Shown here piece after piece: positions 43,624 through 52,544 of a DNA stretch of 64,000 nt. Origin of the DNA: an uncultured Dokdonia sp. (GTDB lineage Bacteria > Bacteroidota > Bacteroidia > Flavobacteriales > Flavobacteriaceae); NCBI GenBank assembly GCA_947503305.1, contig CANNDF010000001.1:620001-684000 (forward strand), written 5' to 3'. Position numbers and translations under genes: made by a program. Numbering within the stretch: the first letter of the stretch is position 1; each line of letters starts with the position of its first letter. The notes beneath the pieces were generated by a model. The model worked only from the letters and a program-made list of their open reading frames with translations. It did no database searches and had not been told where the DNA came from.

Positions 43624-44565
43624 ATGAAAAAACTACAACTTAAAAACGAGGTATTTATACAGCTCCTCTACTCATATACCAACTGGCTGGACGTACTTGG
43701 CTATGCCCCTACTACGGTCTATAATCTGCCGAATCATTTAAAAGAGTTCTTTCATTATCTAGAGAGAAGAGGACATCGCAATCTTGATTTAGTAACGACT
43801 CTACTTATCCAAGAATATTACAGCCAATTATCACAAAGAGGTAACCAAAGACGTGGCGGGGGATTATCAAAAGCATTTTTAAACAAACACCAACAAGCCT
43901 TAAAGAAGTTCTTAGTCTACTTAAAAGAACACAATGCCAATATCAAATTTGGCGTACATCTTAAAGGAGAGAAAATATCCTATCACAATACAGATAAAAT
44001 AATCCTTACCCAAGACGAAATCAAACGACTTTTTAAAGCTTGTGACTATTCCCACATGAGCGAACACTTTCAAATGAGAGACCGTGCGATACTTGTATTG
44101 TTATATAGTTGCGGATTAAGGCGAAATGAAGCAGTTCATATCAATTGTGAAGATATCTTATTTGATAAAGGGCGTATCTATGTACGCAAAGGCAAGAACT
44201 ACAAAGAACGCTTTGTACCGATTAACCCATACAATCTAAGTGTCCTCCAAGACTATCTCTATGAAGGACGACCAGAGTTTCAGAATAACTATCAAACGGA
44301 TGCTTTTTTAATTTCACAACGAGGAACCCGTATCAATGATATGTCGATAGCAAATAGGCTGAAGTATATTGTTGATGCCAGTGAGGATGAAAATATCCAA
44401 GCAAAGAATATTACCCTGCATACTTTACGTCATAGCATCGCCACGCATCTCATGCAGAATAAGGTGCCTATGAAATCCATTAGTCAATTTCTCGGTCATT
44501 CTTCTCTCGAATCAACGCAGATATATACTCATCTGGTAAATATGAATGAACATGAAATCATTTGA
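43624..44565 (+). CDS. Tyrosine recombinase (XerC/D-type), catalytically complete
   Basis: 313 residues from ATG 43624; an earlier ATG at 43579 would place the palindrome inside the gene and is less likely. It has an N-terminal SAM-like core-binding domain and a full catalytic domain: Arg I in GLRRNEAV, Lys in YVRKGKNYKE, HTLRHSIATHL, LGHSSL and the nucleophile in STQIYTHL. It should recombine the element's att sites. The stop overlaps the next recombinase gene by 20 bases. Confidence 0.92.
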   Translation: MKKLQLKNEVFIQLLYSYTNWLDVLGYAPTTVYNLPNHLKEFFHYLERRGHRNLDLVTTLLIQEYYSQLSQRGNQRRGGGLSKAFLNKHQQALKKFLVYLKEHNANIKFGVHLKGEKISYHNTDKIILTQDEIKRLFKACDYSHMSEHFQMRDRAILVLLYSCGLRRNEAVHINCEDILFDKGRIYVRKGKNYKERFVPINPYNLSVLQDYLYEGRPEFQNNYQTDAFLISQRGTRINDMSIANRLKYIVDASEDENIQAKNITLHTLRHSIATHLMQNKVPMKSISQFLGHSSLESTQIYTHLVNMNEHEII

Positions 44566-45448
44566 TACGTATCTTTATGAAAAGGCGTATGCAAAATCAA
44601 CAATCAATACCTATTTGATCTGTTACGATAAGTTTATGAGTTGGTGTGAATCAAAAGACTATGATCCTTATGCCATTGATTATAAAACCTGTTTAACCTA
44701 CGCAAAGAAAATACAACGTCCCACAGCAGGGAAGCGACCTTCAAAGAGAACGACCAAACTACGTATTGGAGCCATAAAAGTATTCTTTAACTATCTAATA
44801 GAAGAAAACCATCGAGGTGATAACCCGATGGAGAATATGAACATCAGAGGAACAAAACGAACGCTGAATCATAACCTTTTAGAATATGAGGAACTAGAAG
44901 ATTTGTTTTATAGCTTCCAAACGCAGAATATAGAATTACCCAATAGCCCATCGGTAGCAATACGAGATAAAGTAATTATAGGACTTATGGTATATCAAGG
45001 ACTTTCTATTACCTCTATCAAACATCTGAAGATACACCACGTAAATCTAGAGCGAGGGAATATCTATGTGCCAAGCACAAGAAAAACTAACTATCGCAAG
45101 CTAGAAATCAAATCGCCACAGGTGCTTTCCTTAGCCCAGTATATACAAACGGATAGGGAAACCCTACAAAATGCTATAGCGTGCCACACAGAGGCTTTTA
45201 TACCGCAAAATTCGGATCGTTTTACCATTGCTTGTCAGCTGTTTAAAAAACTCCGCACCATTAACCTTAATATCAAAAACGCACATCAGATACGAGCATC
45301 GGTTATTACGCATTGGTTAAAACTTCATAACATACGTGAAGTACAATATATGGCAGGGCATCGGTATATTTCTTCAACCGAAAGATTTGTACAAGATGAT
45401 ATCGAAAATCTACAAGAAATGATTGATAATTTGCATCCTATCAATTAA
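44546..45448 (+). CDS. Tyrosine-recombinase paralogue lacking catalytic residues
   Basis: 300 residues with the same two-domain architecture as its neighbour. At the Arg I position it reads GLSITSI instead of GLRxxE. The second box is HQIRASVITHWL, and the terminal box is GHRYISSTERFVQDD, where Phe replaces the Tyr nucleophile. It therefore cannot form the DNA-tyrosyl link and probably acts as a structural partner of the complete recombinase in a hetero-tetramer. Its start overlaps the upstream gene by 20 bases, supporting a coupled 1:1 pair. Confidence 0.85.
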   Translation: MNMKSFDTYLYEKAYAKSTINTYLICYDKFMSWCESKDYDPYAIDYKTCLTYAKKIQRPTAGKRPSKRTTKLRIGAIKVFFNYLIEENHRGDNPMENMNIRGTKRTLNHNLLEYEELEDLFYSFQTQNIELPNSPSVAIRDKVIIGLMVYQGLSITSIKHLKIHHVNLERGNIYVPSTRKTNYRKLEIKSPQVLSLAQYIQTDRETLQNAIACHTEAFIPQNSDRFTIACQLFKKLRTINLNIKNAHQIRASVITHWLKLHNIREVQYMAGHRYISSTERFVQDDIENLQEMIDNLHPIN

Positions 45449-45623
45449 TTACTGTATCTTACAAATCCCTTAAATTAAATGTATTACTCTAAACAAACCT
45501 CAATTTTCATTGGGGATTATTTGTTTGTTCCCCTCTGATTACGGAAAACCGTAAAATTGATTCTGTTTGAATCAATAAATTAGTATAAAACTGAAAGATA
45601 ATCATCTAAAATAAAAAAATAAT
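45449..45623. other. Intergenic region with hairpins, right end of recombinase operon
   Basis: Contains TTACGG/CCGTAA (45540-45555), TTGATTC/GAATCAA (45557-45575) and AACAAAC/GTTTGTT (45492 and 45533). It must hold the recombinase terminator and the promoter of the next operon, and is a possible location for an att site; no core crossover sequence could be proven. Confidence 0.4.
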
Positions 45624-48311
45624 ATGGGAGGTAATGCTGGGATAAGAGGGTATATAATACAAACAATAATTTGTCTATTGGATGCTTTGGAATTAGATAA
45701 TGACTGGATCTCTGTAACATTAGAACCACTTGATGAATCTGAGAAAGTAGATATTAGATGGAAATATTCAAATGATATTATTAAACTCACTCAGGTAAAA
45801 TCTTCAGAAAATATTATCGGATTAGCAGCTGCAAAAAAATGGTGTGATGAACTTAAAGAACACTCTCCAAATGCTTCTCAATATGAACTATCATTAATAG
45901 GCCCTACTGCTAAAAATCTACTAAAAAAAGAAAATATTGACAATGTAAGTATTAATAAGTTGGGTTCTTTAGATACAAAAATATTGATAGACCAAGCTTC
46001 TACAAAAATTGATTTTTATTACAGTAAAAAAAATAAAAATAAAATTTCTCCTAAAGTTCGTGAAATAATAATACACAATTTAAGCTCTCGTTTTGGAACA
46101 AGTTCAATTATTGGAAAAGAAATAAATAGGAATGATTTCGATGAAAGTCTATTGGAATGGATTAACGTTATTGAGAATCAAATAGAAACTAATCCATTTG
46201 CTACTTTAGCTCCTCCAATAGAGAACCAAAATGTTCCATTAAACCATAGAATTACAAAAAAAATATTAGAATTAATCGGATGGAATAAATTTGGTGAAAA
46301 TCATATTGTAGAAATATTTAATGAGCATACATCTGAAAATGATATTCATCAAATGGATTTTATTGGAGATACCGAAAACAAACTCAAGGAGAAGACTGGA
46401 GATTCTATTATGATATCTTCTATACACGATTTTAACTATCCAAATTCATCAAAGACTGAAATAGTTAAGTATCTTAATGATACTGAAATCATTTTGGAAG
46501 ATTTAAAAATTAAAAAAGAAATTCCATTAAAGAGATTTGAATCTACCGATTATTATAGCCTTTTATTTTGGTTAACTACGGACAATGATGATTTGTCTCG
46601 AGACTTTATTCACAATACTAAAGATAATTATAAGAAGAATTTACTGAGCGATAAATTAAACTATTTTTTAATTGATAATAAGAAAGCTAATTTTCTAATT
46701 AGTAGCATAGTCACAGCCAAGAACTATAGGGAAGATATTCCTGTTAAGTTTTTGTACCCAATAACTGAAGCAAACCATAGTCCTGAAAGAATTGGGCATA
46801 GAGGTAGAAAATTACCAGTACAGTATATTAATTCTTCAATCATTCCAATTGCAAAAGAAGATAAATCAAAAATTAGTTTTTTACTTTTTTGTTCAGATCA
46901 TTATTCTACCGAAGTATTAAAAAAAATAATATGGCTTACTATTCGCTTAACAAGTGGTTTTGGTAATGAGTACTTATTATATTTTCCAGATTATAATGAA
47001 GCAGAAGATAAGAACGAAGCCTTAAAAATAATACGATCTTTTGATGAAGAACTTTTAGACGACAAGGTCGAAATTTTAAAATATAATATGGTTGGAGCTG
47101 ATGCTTTAGATTCTTTAACAAGTACTCAAACTATAGCAAATAAAGATGAAACTTATGTGCAAAAAGAAGAAGTATCTTTACGTAATTCTAAACATTTGAA
47201 TGAAGCTTTTATAAATATTTTACCTTATGGAGATATTTTAAAACCTTTTCTAAAAACAGAAGCAATTACAGCTAATGATTTAAAAATATTTTTAGCAAAA
47301 AAAGGTATTTTTTCAAAAAAAGCTGATAAAACTAATTTGATTGATTTAATGTCTACCTTACTACTTAGTCCTAGTGAGTTAGAAGACTTTAAATCTTTAA
47401 TTGATGTTAAAGACAGACCTGTTCAGAGTACTAATGAACATTATACAATAAAACAAAATGATAGCTTAGTAAGTGTTTTTAAGAAAGTAAACCCAAACTA
47501 TGATAACCTAACAGATGGACTTAATACTAAAATTATTAATTCAAATTTAAAGTTTCAGCAAAATCCAAAAAATGCTGAAGAGTTTATATTAAGTTTAACT
47601 ACCGAAATAAAAGATCCCACTAGCTCGCTACTAGTAAACACGAAATGGGGTAAAGCTGAAATTATTGTAAAAAAAGATAATGATCGTTTAATTATTGCAA
47701 CTCAAAAAACAATAACAAGAGAAGATAAACTAATAGCAAATAGAGCATTAAAGTTACTACATCAGGAGTTTAGGCAAGTTGATTTTATAGAAGACAAAAA
47801 AATAAAAACCTTGTTTACGAGTTTTTCATCTAATAAAGAGAGAGTGAACTTTCTTCTTAGTTTTAGCAATGTTTCATCATCTTCAATTTTAAAAGAACCA
47901 GATATAAGGTCTATTAAATTTAAGTTTGACGATAATACAGAAATTCCTGAAAAATATAAAGATAAAGCAGATAAGGACTTAATAATTAATTTCGAAGGTA
48001 AAGGGCTTGATACTCTTACTGAATTATCTGTTGAAAATGCAAAAGAATCAATTTTTTTAGAAGAAATAAGAATACTCTATAAATTTGATTATTTAAATAT
48101 CAAAAATGGTTTATTTAAAGTAACTTATAATTTTTCAAACGCTCTGAAAAACAATATGGAAATTAATGGTGTCTTTAATTCTGCGCCTTTTTTAATTAAG
48201 ACACCAAGTGTTAAAGCTATTAGTAATATAGGAAGTTTAGAAAGAGAACTCTCTAAAGAAATAGAAAGACTAAAAATAGAAAAACTTAAACAATTCAATA
48301 TTATCGAATGA
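45624..48311 (+). CDS. Cap4/DUF4297-like nuclease, large defence protein (gene A)
   Basis: 895 residues. The N-terminus matches the Cap4-type PD-(D/E)XK endonuclease pattern: RGYIIQ with Q13, E34 in TLEPLDES, D43 in VDIRW, then Q57-V-K59-SS. Next are several hundred residues without a family I recognise. There is a short SAP-like helix-extended loop segment near 540-590 (LKIFLAKKGIFSKKADKTNL) and a beta-rich C-terminus ending in a coiled coil. No NTPase motif was found. It likely senses invasion and degrades DNA. It overlaps gene B by 4 bases. Confidence 0.72.
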   Translation: MGGNAGIRGYIIQTIICLLDALELDNDWISVTLEPLDESEKVDIRWKYSNDIIKLTQVKSSENIIGLAAAKKWCDELKEHSPNASQYELSLIGPTAKNLLKKENIDNVSINKLGSLDTKILIDQASTKIDFYYSKKNKNKISPKVREIIIHNLSSRFGTSSIIGKEINRNDFDESLLEWINVIENQIETNPFATLAPPIENQNVPLNHRITKKILELIGWNKFGENHIVEIFNEHTSENDIHQMDFIGDTENKLKEKTGDSIMISSIHDFNYPNSSKTEIVKYLNDTEIILEDLKIKKEIPLKRFESTDYYSLLFWLTTDNDDLSRDFIHNTKDNYKKNLLSDKLNYFLIDNKKANFLISSIVTAKNYREDIPVKFLYPITEANHSPERIGHRGRKLPVQYINSSIIPIAKEDKSKISFLLFCSDHYSTEVLKKIIWLTIRLTSGFGNEYLLYFPDYNEAEDKNEALKIIRSFDEELLDDKVEILKYNMVGADALDSLTSTQTIANKDETYVQKEEVSLRNSKHLNEAFINILPYGDILKPFLKTEAITANDLKIFLAKKGIFSKKADKTNLIDLMSTLLLSPSELEDFKSLIDVKDRPVQSTNEHYTIKQNDSLVSVFKKVNPNYDNLTDGLNTKIINSNLKFQQNPKNAEEFILSLTTEIKDPTSSLLVNTKWGKAEIIVKKDNDRLIIATQKTITREDKLIANRALKLLHQEFRQVDFIEDKKIKTLFTSFSSNKERVNFLLSFSNVSSSSILKEPDIRSIKFKFDDNTEIPEKYKDKADKDLIINFEGKGLDTLTELSVENAKESIFLEEIRILYKFDYLNIKNGLFKVTYNFSNALKNNMEINGVFNSAPFLIKTPSVKAISNIGSLERELSKEIERLKIEKLKQFNIIE

Positions 48312-49345
48312 TAGAATTTACAAGTATTAAACTAGAAGGTATTTACATACATGAAGTTGGTAATAAATTAAGAGATGAAAACGTTAAAATAGCGAAAGAA
48401 GAAATTTCCTTTTCAAATGACGAAACAGAAAGCTATTTGTTAAAATACTTTTTATCTCCATTCAACAATAATGAGGTGTATAATTTCTTCCACCCAACAG
48501 AGCTTGAGTTAAATGAAGTCTATCTTTTTGTGAAAAGGCTTTTTTCGTCTCCAGAATTACTTTATAAGACATCAATTGATGTGTCTAAGCATTTGTATTC
48601 CCAATCTAATCACCCTAAAATTAATGGAGGAGATTTATGCGTGTGTTTTTTTAAAAATTGCATGTTTGATGGTATAATGTGCGATGCTATAGGTTTTTTT
48701 AAATCAGAAGTGAAAGATGTATTTCTAAAGTTTAATTCAATAGATAATGGAGTTAATATCAATCACGAAAATGGAATAAATATAAATAAACTTGATAAAG
48801 GCTGTTTAGTTTTTAATTTGGAAGAAGAAAACGGCTATAAGGTTTGTATTATAGACTCGAAATCAAGAGACACACAGTATTGGAAAAATGATTTTTTAAA
48901 TATCAGACCTGCTTCAGATAATTTTCATTTTACAAATGATTTTTTGTCCATGACTAAAGAGTATGTGACAAAACACCTTTCAAATAAGACAGAGGTAAGT
49001 AGTACTGACCAAATTGATTTATTAAATCGTTCTGTTGAATATTTTAAAACTCATCAATCATTTGAAAAAGAGGTTTTTGAAAAAGAAGTTTTTCAAGATG
49101 AAGATGTTATTAAATCATTTAGAACTTTTGATAGCTCATATAGAGATAATAATAATGTAGAGTTATCTAACAATTTTGAAATATCAAAACAAGCAGTAAA
49201 AAAACAAGCTAGGGTTTTTAAAAAAGTTTTAAAGTTAGATAAGAACTTCCATATATATATTCATGGTAAAAAAGATTTAATAGAAAGAGGAATAGAAAAA
49301 GATGGAAGAAAATTCTATAAAATTTATTACGAAACAGAAAACTAA
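48308..49345 (+). CDS. NdpA/YejK-like nucleoid-associated protein (gene B)
   Basis: 345 residues with the 37-kDa nucleoid-associated protein pattern: a hydrophobic N-terminal strand, then residues about 96-145 with HLYSQSNHPKINGGDLCVCFF followed by DAIGFFKSE and FLKF, and a helical middle region. The classical role is binding nucleoid DNA and modulating its structure. In this operon it could be the DNA-binding sensor or target-recognition subunit. It sits between two predicted nucleases with a 4-base overlap upstream and 10 bases downstream. Confidence 0.7.
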   Translation: MIEFTSIKLEGIYIHEVGNKLRDENVKIAKEEISFSNDETESYLLKYFLSPFNNNEVYNFFHPTELELNEVYLFVKRLFSSPELLYKTSIDVSKHLYSQSNHPKINGGDLCVCFFKNCMFDGIMCDAIGFFKSEVKDVFLKFNSIDNGVNINHENGININKLDKGCLVFNLEEENGYKVCIIDSKSRDTQYWKNDFLNIRPASDNFHFTNDFLSMTKEYVTKHLSNKTEVSSTDQIDLLNRSVEYFKTHQSFEKEVFEKEVFQDEDVIKSFRTFDSSYRDNNNVELSNNFEISKQAVKKQARVFKKVLKLDKNFHIYIHGKKDLIERGIEKDGRKFYKIYYETEN

Positions 49346-49355
49346 TGAAAATTAA

Positions 49356-51185
49356 ATGAAGTTCCCTCTTTCCGAAATTAACCGACAAGAATATTTAGAT
49401 AAAATATTTAACCTATTACAAGATGATGAGTGTAAGGTTTTTGTAGACACAAATATATTTGCTCTTTTTTATAGAATTAATAATTCAGCAAGAGATGAGT
49501 TCTTTGACTGGTTAATTAATTTAGTTCAAAAAGATAGAATTAAAACCCCTTTATGGGCTCTTAATGAATACACTAATAGATTTATTAGAAACCAAATAGA
49601 AGATTATTTCGGTCCTCTTAAAAAAGTTAAATCTATTCAGAATGATTTTAAAGAATTAAGCTACTTTTTAAAAATGAATGTAGACTTAGCGAGTTTAAGC
49701 AACACTGACTATTCTGATTTAAATGCGTTCAACTCTGATTTAGACCTTATAAATGAAAGACTAAATTATATAAAGCAAACCGCTAAGACTAAAGATGAGA
49801 GCTATAAATTAAAAATTCATGCTGAAATCCAAAAACTATTTGAACAAACTGTTTTAGAAAGCGATCTACAAAGAATTTTGTTGGTAACTCAGAGTTTAGG
49901 AGCTTTTAGATACGAACACAAACTACCCCCAGGATTTGAGGATAAAAAAAGTCTAAACTCTTATGGAGATTTGATAATATGGAATGAAATTCTTAATTAC
50001 TGTAAATCTAATAAAGTTAAAAAAGGAATCTTAATCACTAATGATTCAAAAAAGGACTGGGTATATGCTCCAAATAGAATAATTGAAAATTCTCTTAATA
50101 AACCAAATAAAAATGGGCAATTTAAAATTATTGACCCTAGATTAGTCTATGAATTTAAATCGAAAACCAGTTCTGAAGATTTTCATATCATTAGCTTTGA
50201 TACTTTAACTCAGATATTACACAGTAATATTAATGGCAAATTCATTAATCTTGCTAAGGCACTTCAACTAGATCATCAAAAGTCAAATAAAACTAAAATT
50301 GATAATCCTTTAAAAGGTGAAGTCAAAGATTCAGAATTACCAAAAAATGAATTAACAGAAGCACAATCATCGCCTAGAGAAGAATTAAATTTTACGTACT
50401 CAAAAGATGCTCTTTCTGATATAGATTTTCCTTTACATAATAAGTCATTTCTTATTCAAATTATTATTGATTTGAAATCTCATAATTGGTATGTGCAAAA
50501 TCCCGCAATAGATAGATTTTTGGAATATCCAGAAGGAAAAATTAGTGAAACTGATGACAACAAGAATATTCTATTTGTTATTGGGCGAAATATTTATCAG
50601 TCTGCACAAGGAGGTTCTGCTAGTGCGGTGGATTGTATAAATAATTTACGATATATTTTTCGAATACATGGTGACTTTTATATCAATCATTTACTAACTG
50701 GAATGATGTATGAAATATACTTCGATTCAAAGAATGAATTCCGAGCCTATAACTATAAATCAAGTTTTTTAAATGTAATTTATTTATTAGAAGATTTAGA
50801 CAGAGTTAGTGCTTCTTTTATGACAATTAGAAGCTTTTTAACTCCGCATTCTAACCATTTACTTTATTTACCAAACAGTGATAATATAAATGTGGAAATA
50901 ATATTAACTGGTGAAGTGAGACAAGACAAGGATTGGTTTGGAAAAGAAATACTAATACAAGATGTTTCAAATATTCTTGTTAATAATGAAATAGAATTAT
51001 TAACTAACATAGAAACAGATGTTATAGCTCATTATTATCACATAGAAGGCTCGAAAACAATGGAAATAGTTAATACTATATCTAATATATATGGGGTTCC
51101 TATTGAAAAAATTACAATTGTAATTGATTTTGATGAAAATATTATTTTGAATTTTGGAGATAAAGATTTCAGGAAACTATCTTAA
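49356..51185 (+). CDS. PIN_8-like nuclease, defence operon gene C
   Basis: 609 residues. The N-terminal half is PIN-like: D31 in VFVDTNIF, E71 in LNEYTNRF, D205 in YGDLIIW and D230 in LITND, the acidic residues that bind metal in PIN nucleases (PIN_8 / DUF4935 group). This predicts RNA or DNA cleavage. The C-terminal half (from about 350) has no family I recognise: beta-rich with HNWYVQNPAIDRF and a strong alpha/beta tail. It ends the operon. Confidence 0.72.
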   Translation: MKFPLSEINRQEYLDKIFNLLQDDECKVFVDTNIFALFYRINNSARDEFFDWLINLVQKDRIKTPLWALNEYTNRFIRNQIEDYFGPLKKVKSIQNDFKELSYFLKMNVDLASLSNTDYSDLNAFNSDLDLINERLNYIKQTAKTKDESYKLKIHAEIQKLFEQTVLESDLQRILLVTQSLGAFRYEHKLPPGFEDKKSLNSYGDLIIWNEILNYCKSNKVKKGILITNDSKKDWVYAPNRIIENSLNKPNKNGQFKIIDPRLVYEFKSKTSSEDFHIISFDTLTQILHSNINGKFINLAKALQLDHQKSNKTKIDNPLKGEVKDSELPKNELTEAQSSPREELNFTYSKDALSDIDFPLHNKSFLIQIIIDLKSHNWYVQNPAIDRFLEYPEGKISETDDNKNILFVIGRNIYQSAQGGSASAVDCINNLRYIFRIHGDFYINHLLTGMMYEIYFDSKNEFRAYNYKSSFLNVIYLLEDLDRVSASFMTIRSFLTPHSNHLLYLPNSDNINVEIILTGEVRQDKDWFGKEILIQDVSNILVNNEIELLTNIETDVIAHYYHIEGSKTMEIVNTISNIYGVPIEKITIVIDFDENIILNFGDKDFRKLS

Positions 51186-51360
51186 TATATATTATCTCTT
51201 AAGAATTATACTTTTAAATACCTATTTATTTTCTTAATCTGGTTTTGGTATATGTTAAAAACTGAATAAACAAATATTTCAGTTTTAATTTGTTTATGGG
51301 TAATCATATGCAGAAAACGTTTCAAAGTTAACTTTATTTAAATGCATTGAGAAACAACTT

Positions 51361-51843
51361 ATGAGTAGTATGAATCATAAAAATTATAAACTTTCTGAAA
51401 CTGTAAAACTAGGACACTTACTTTATAATGACGATACAAAAACAATTGTTAGAGTTACCATAAAAGTTTTAGAAGACTTAATTAAACTAGAAAAAACAAT
51501 ATCACAATCTGATAATGGTAGATATTATAACATTTCTTTGTCGCATGATTTGCTAGTAAAGGGTTTCAATTTCAACTTCAAATACCTTAATGCTCAAGCT
51601 ATGACAATCTACACTTTGCCTGAAAATGGATTTAAGGTGCAAGGGCAACAAGGAAGATTTACCTTGCCGTATACATCTAGAGAGAAGAGTAAAATAGCAG
51701 GAATGTCTGGACAAATTATCTCAAAAGCTAAGATAGAATTCGTTAATGATCTTATCGATTATTTATGGTTATTGCAAAGACAGCTATATGTTTTTAAAGA
51801 TGATAACCTTAATGAAATAAATAGACTATTCAAGATAGGTTAG
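51361..51843 (+). CDS. Hypothetical protein
   Basis: 160 residues, soluble, with a strand-rich centre (KVQGQQGRFTLPYTS) and a helical C-terminus. It has its own start region 176 bases after the PIN gene. It could be a fourth, loosely linked component of the defence locus or an unrelated passenger; no family recognised. Confidence 0.5.
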   Translation: MSSMNHKNYKLSETVKLGHLLYNDDTKTIVRVTIKVLEDLIKLEKTISQSDNGRYYNISLSHDLLVKGFNFNFKYLNAQAMTIYTLPENGFKVQGQQGRFTLPYTSREKSKIAGMSGQIISKAKIEFVNDLIDYLWLLQRQLYVFKDDNLNEINRLFKIG

Positions 51844-51898
51844 GTATTAGTTAAATCTATTTGCTAGATTAAAAAGATTTAGCTTCAATTAGTGAAGT

Positions 51899-52180
51899 TT
51901 AAGGCCGAGTAACGGTACATACAACATTCATTATATACACGTAATTCATATCCTCTTTATATAGAACTTTATAATCTCGAACAATTATTCTTCGATACTG
52001 AGGATAGATTTCATCTTGTTGAAATTGCTTTGTAAACACAATTTCTTTGGAAGAAATGATGATATCCTTTCTGACAATTTTTCTAGCTTCAGGGATATCC
52101 TTATAACGGTAATCTAAGATAGCATTTAGAGATTCTCTAGCTTGGCGAGTCCAAACTACTTTAGCAACTTTCTCAATCAT
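51899..52180 (-). CDS. RelE/ParE-type toxin
   Basis: 93 residues with the ParE/RelE fold pattern: VVWTRQARESLNAILDYR, DEIYPQYRRIIVRDYKVLY and a final VYIMNVVCT strand. Such toxins cleave ribosome-bound mRNA or inhibit gyrase. It shares one base with the antitoxin gene upstream. Confidence 0.88.
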   Translation of the reverse strand: MIEKVAKVVWTRQARESLNAILDYRYKDIPEARKIVRKDIIISSKEIVFTKQFQQDEIYPQYRRIIVRDYKVLYKEDMNYVYIMNVVCTVTRP

Positions 52181-52422
52181 TAGTCTTCTTCTTGCTCAAA
52201 CTCTTCGGCACTAATAAAATCTCCTTTTTCAATTTGAGTCTCGGCAGTATCCAAGGCTATTTTATATTCTTTGCGTGTCATTGGGGAACCATCAGGGTGG
52301 AAAGCTACCTGATCGTTCTGATAGTAGTTTTCAAAAACACTATTAACGATACTAAGAATGCGCTCATCCTTAGCATTATCTAAAAAGGTTTGTATTCTGT
52401 TTTTTAATTCTACTGCTCCCAT
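52180..52422 (-). CDS. Antitoxin of the RelE/ParE pair
   Basis: 80 residues, acidic, ending in SAEEFEQEED. The centre (HPDGSPMTRKEYKIALDTAE) resembles the toxin-binding half of Phd/RelB-like antitoxins of Bacteroidota. The N-terminal 35 residues are a helical DNA-binding or dimerisation segment. It precedes the toxin and is coupled to it. Confidence 0.75.
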   Translation of the reverse strand: MGAVELKNRIQTFLDNAKDERILSIVNSVFENYYQNDQVAFHPDGSPMTRKEYKIALDTAETQIEKGDFISAEEFEQEED

Positions 52423-52544
52423 AATTAGAAGTATTATACCACAAATATAACGAAAGTTCCTCTCGCTATAGTATGGGTATCAAAAATCTATCCAAAAGGA
52501 TTATGACAGTAGATGACAATTCAGTAGCTTCGTAAGTATCACAG

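Noticed and set aside
22440-45620. Direct repeats (attL/attR) bounding the whole mobile region
   Set aside because: Comparison by eye of 22400-22700 with 45450-45620 and 52430-52545 showed no shared core longer than chance, so I do not give element ends.
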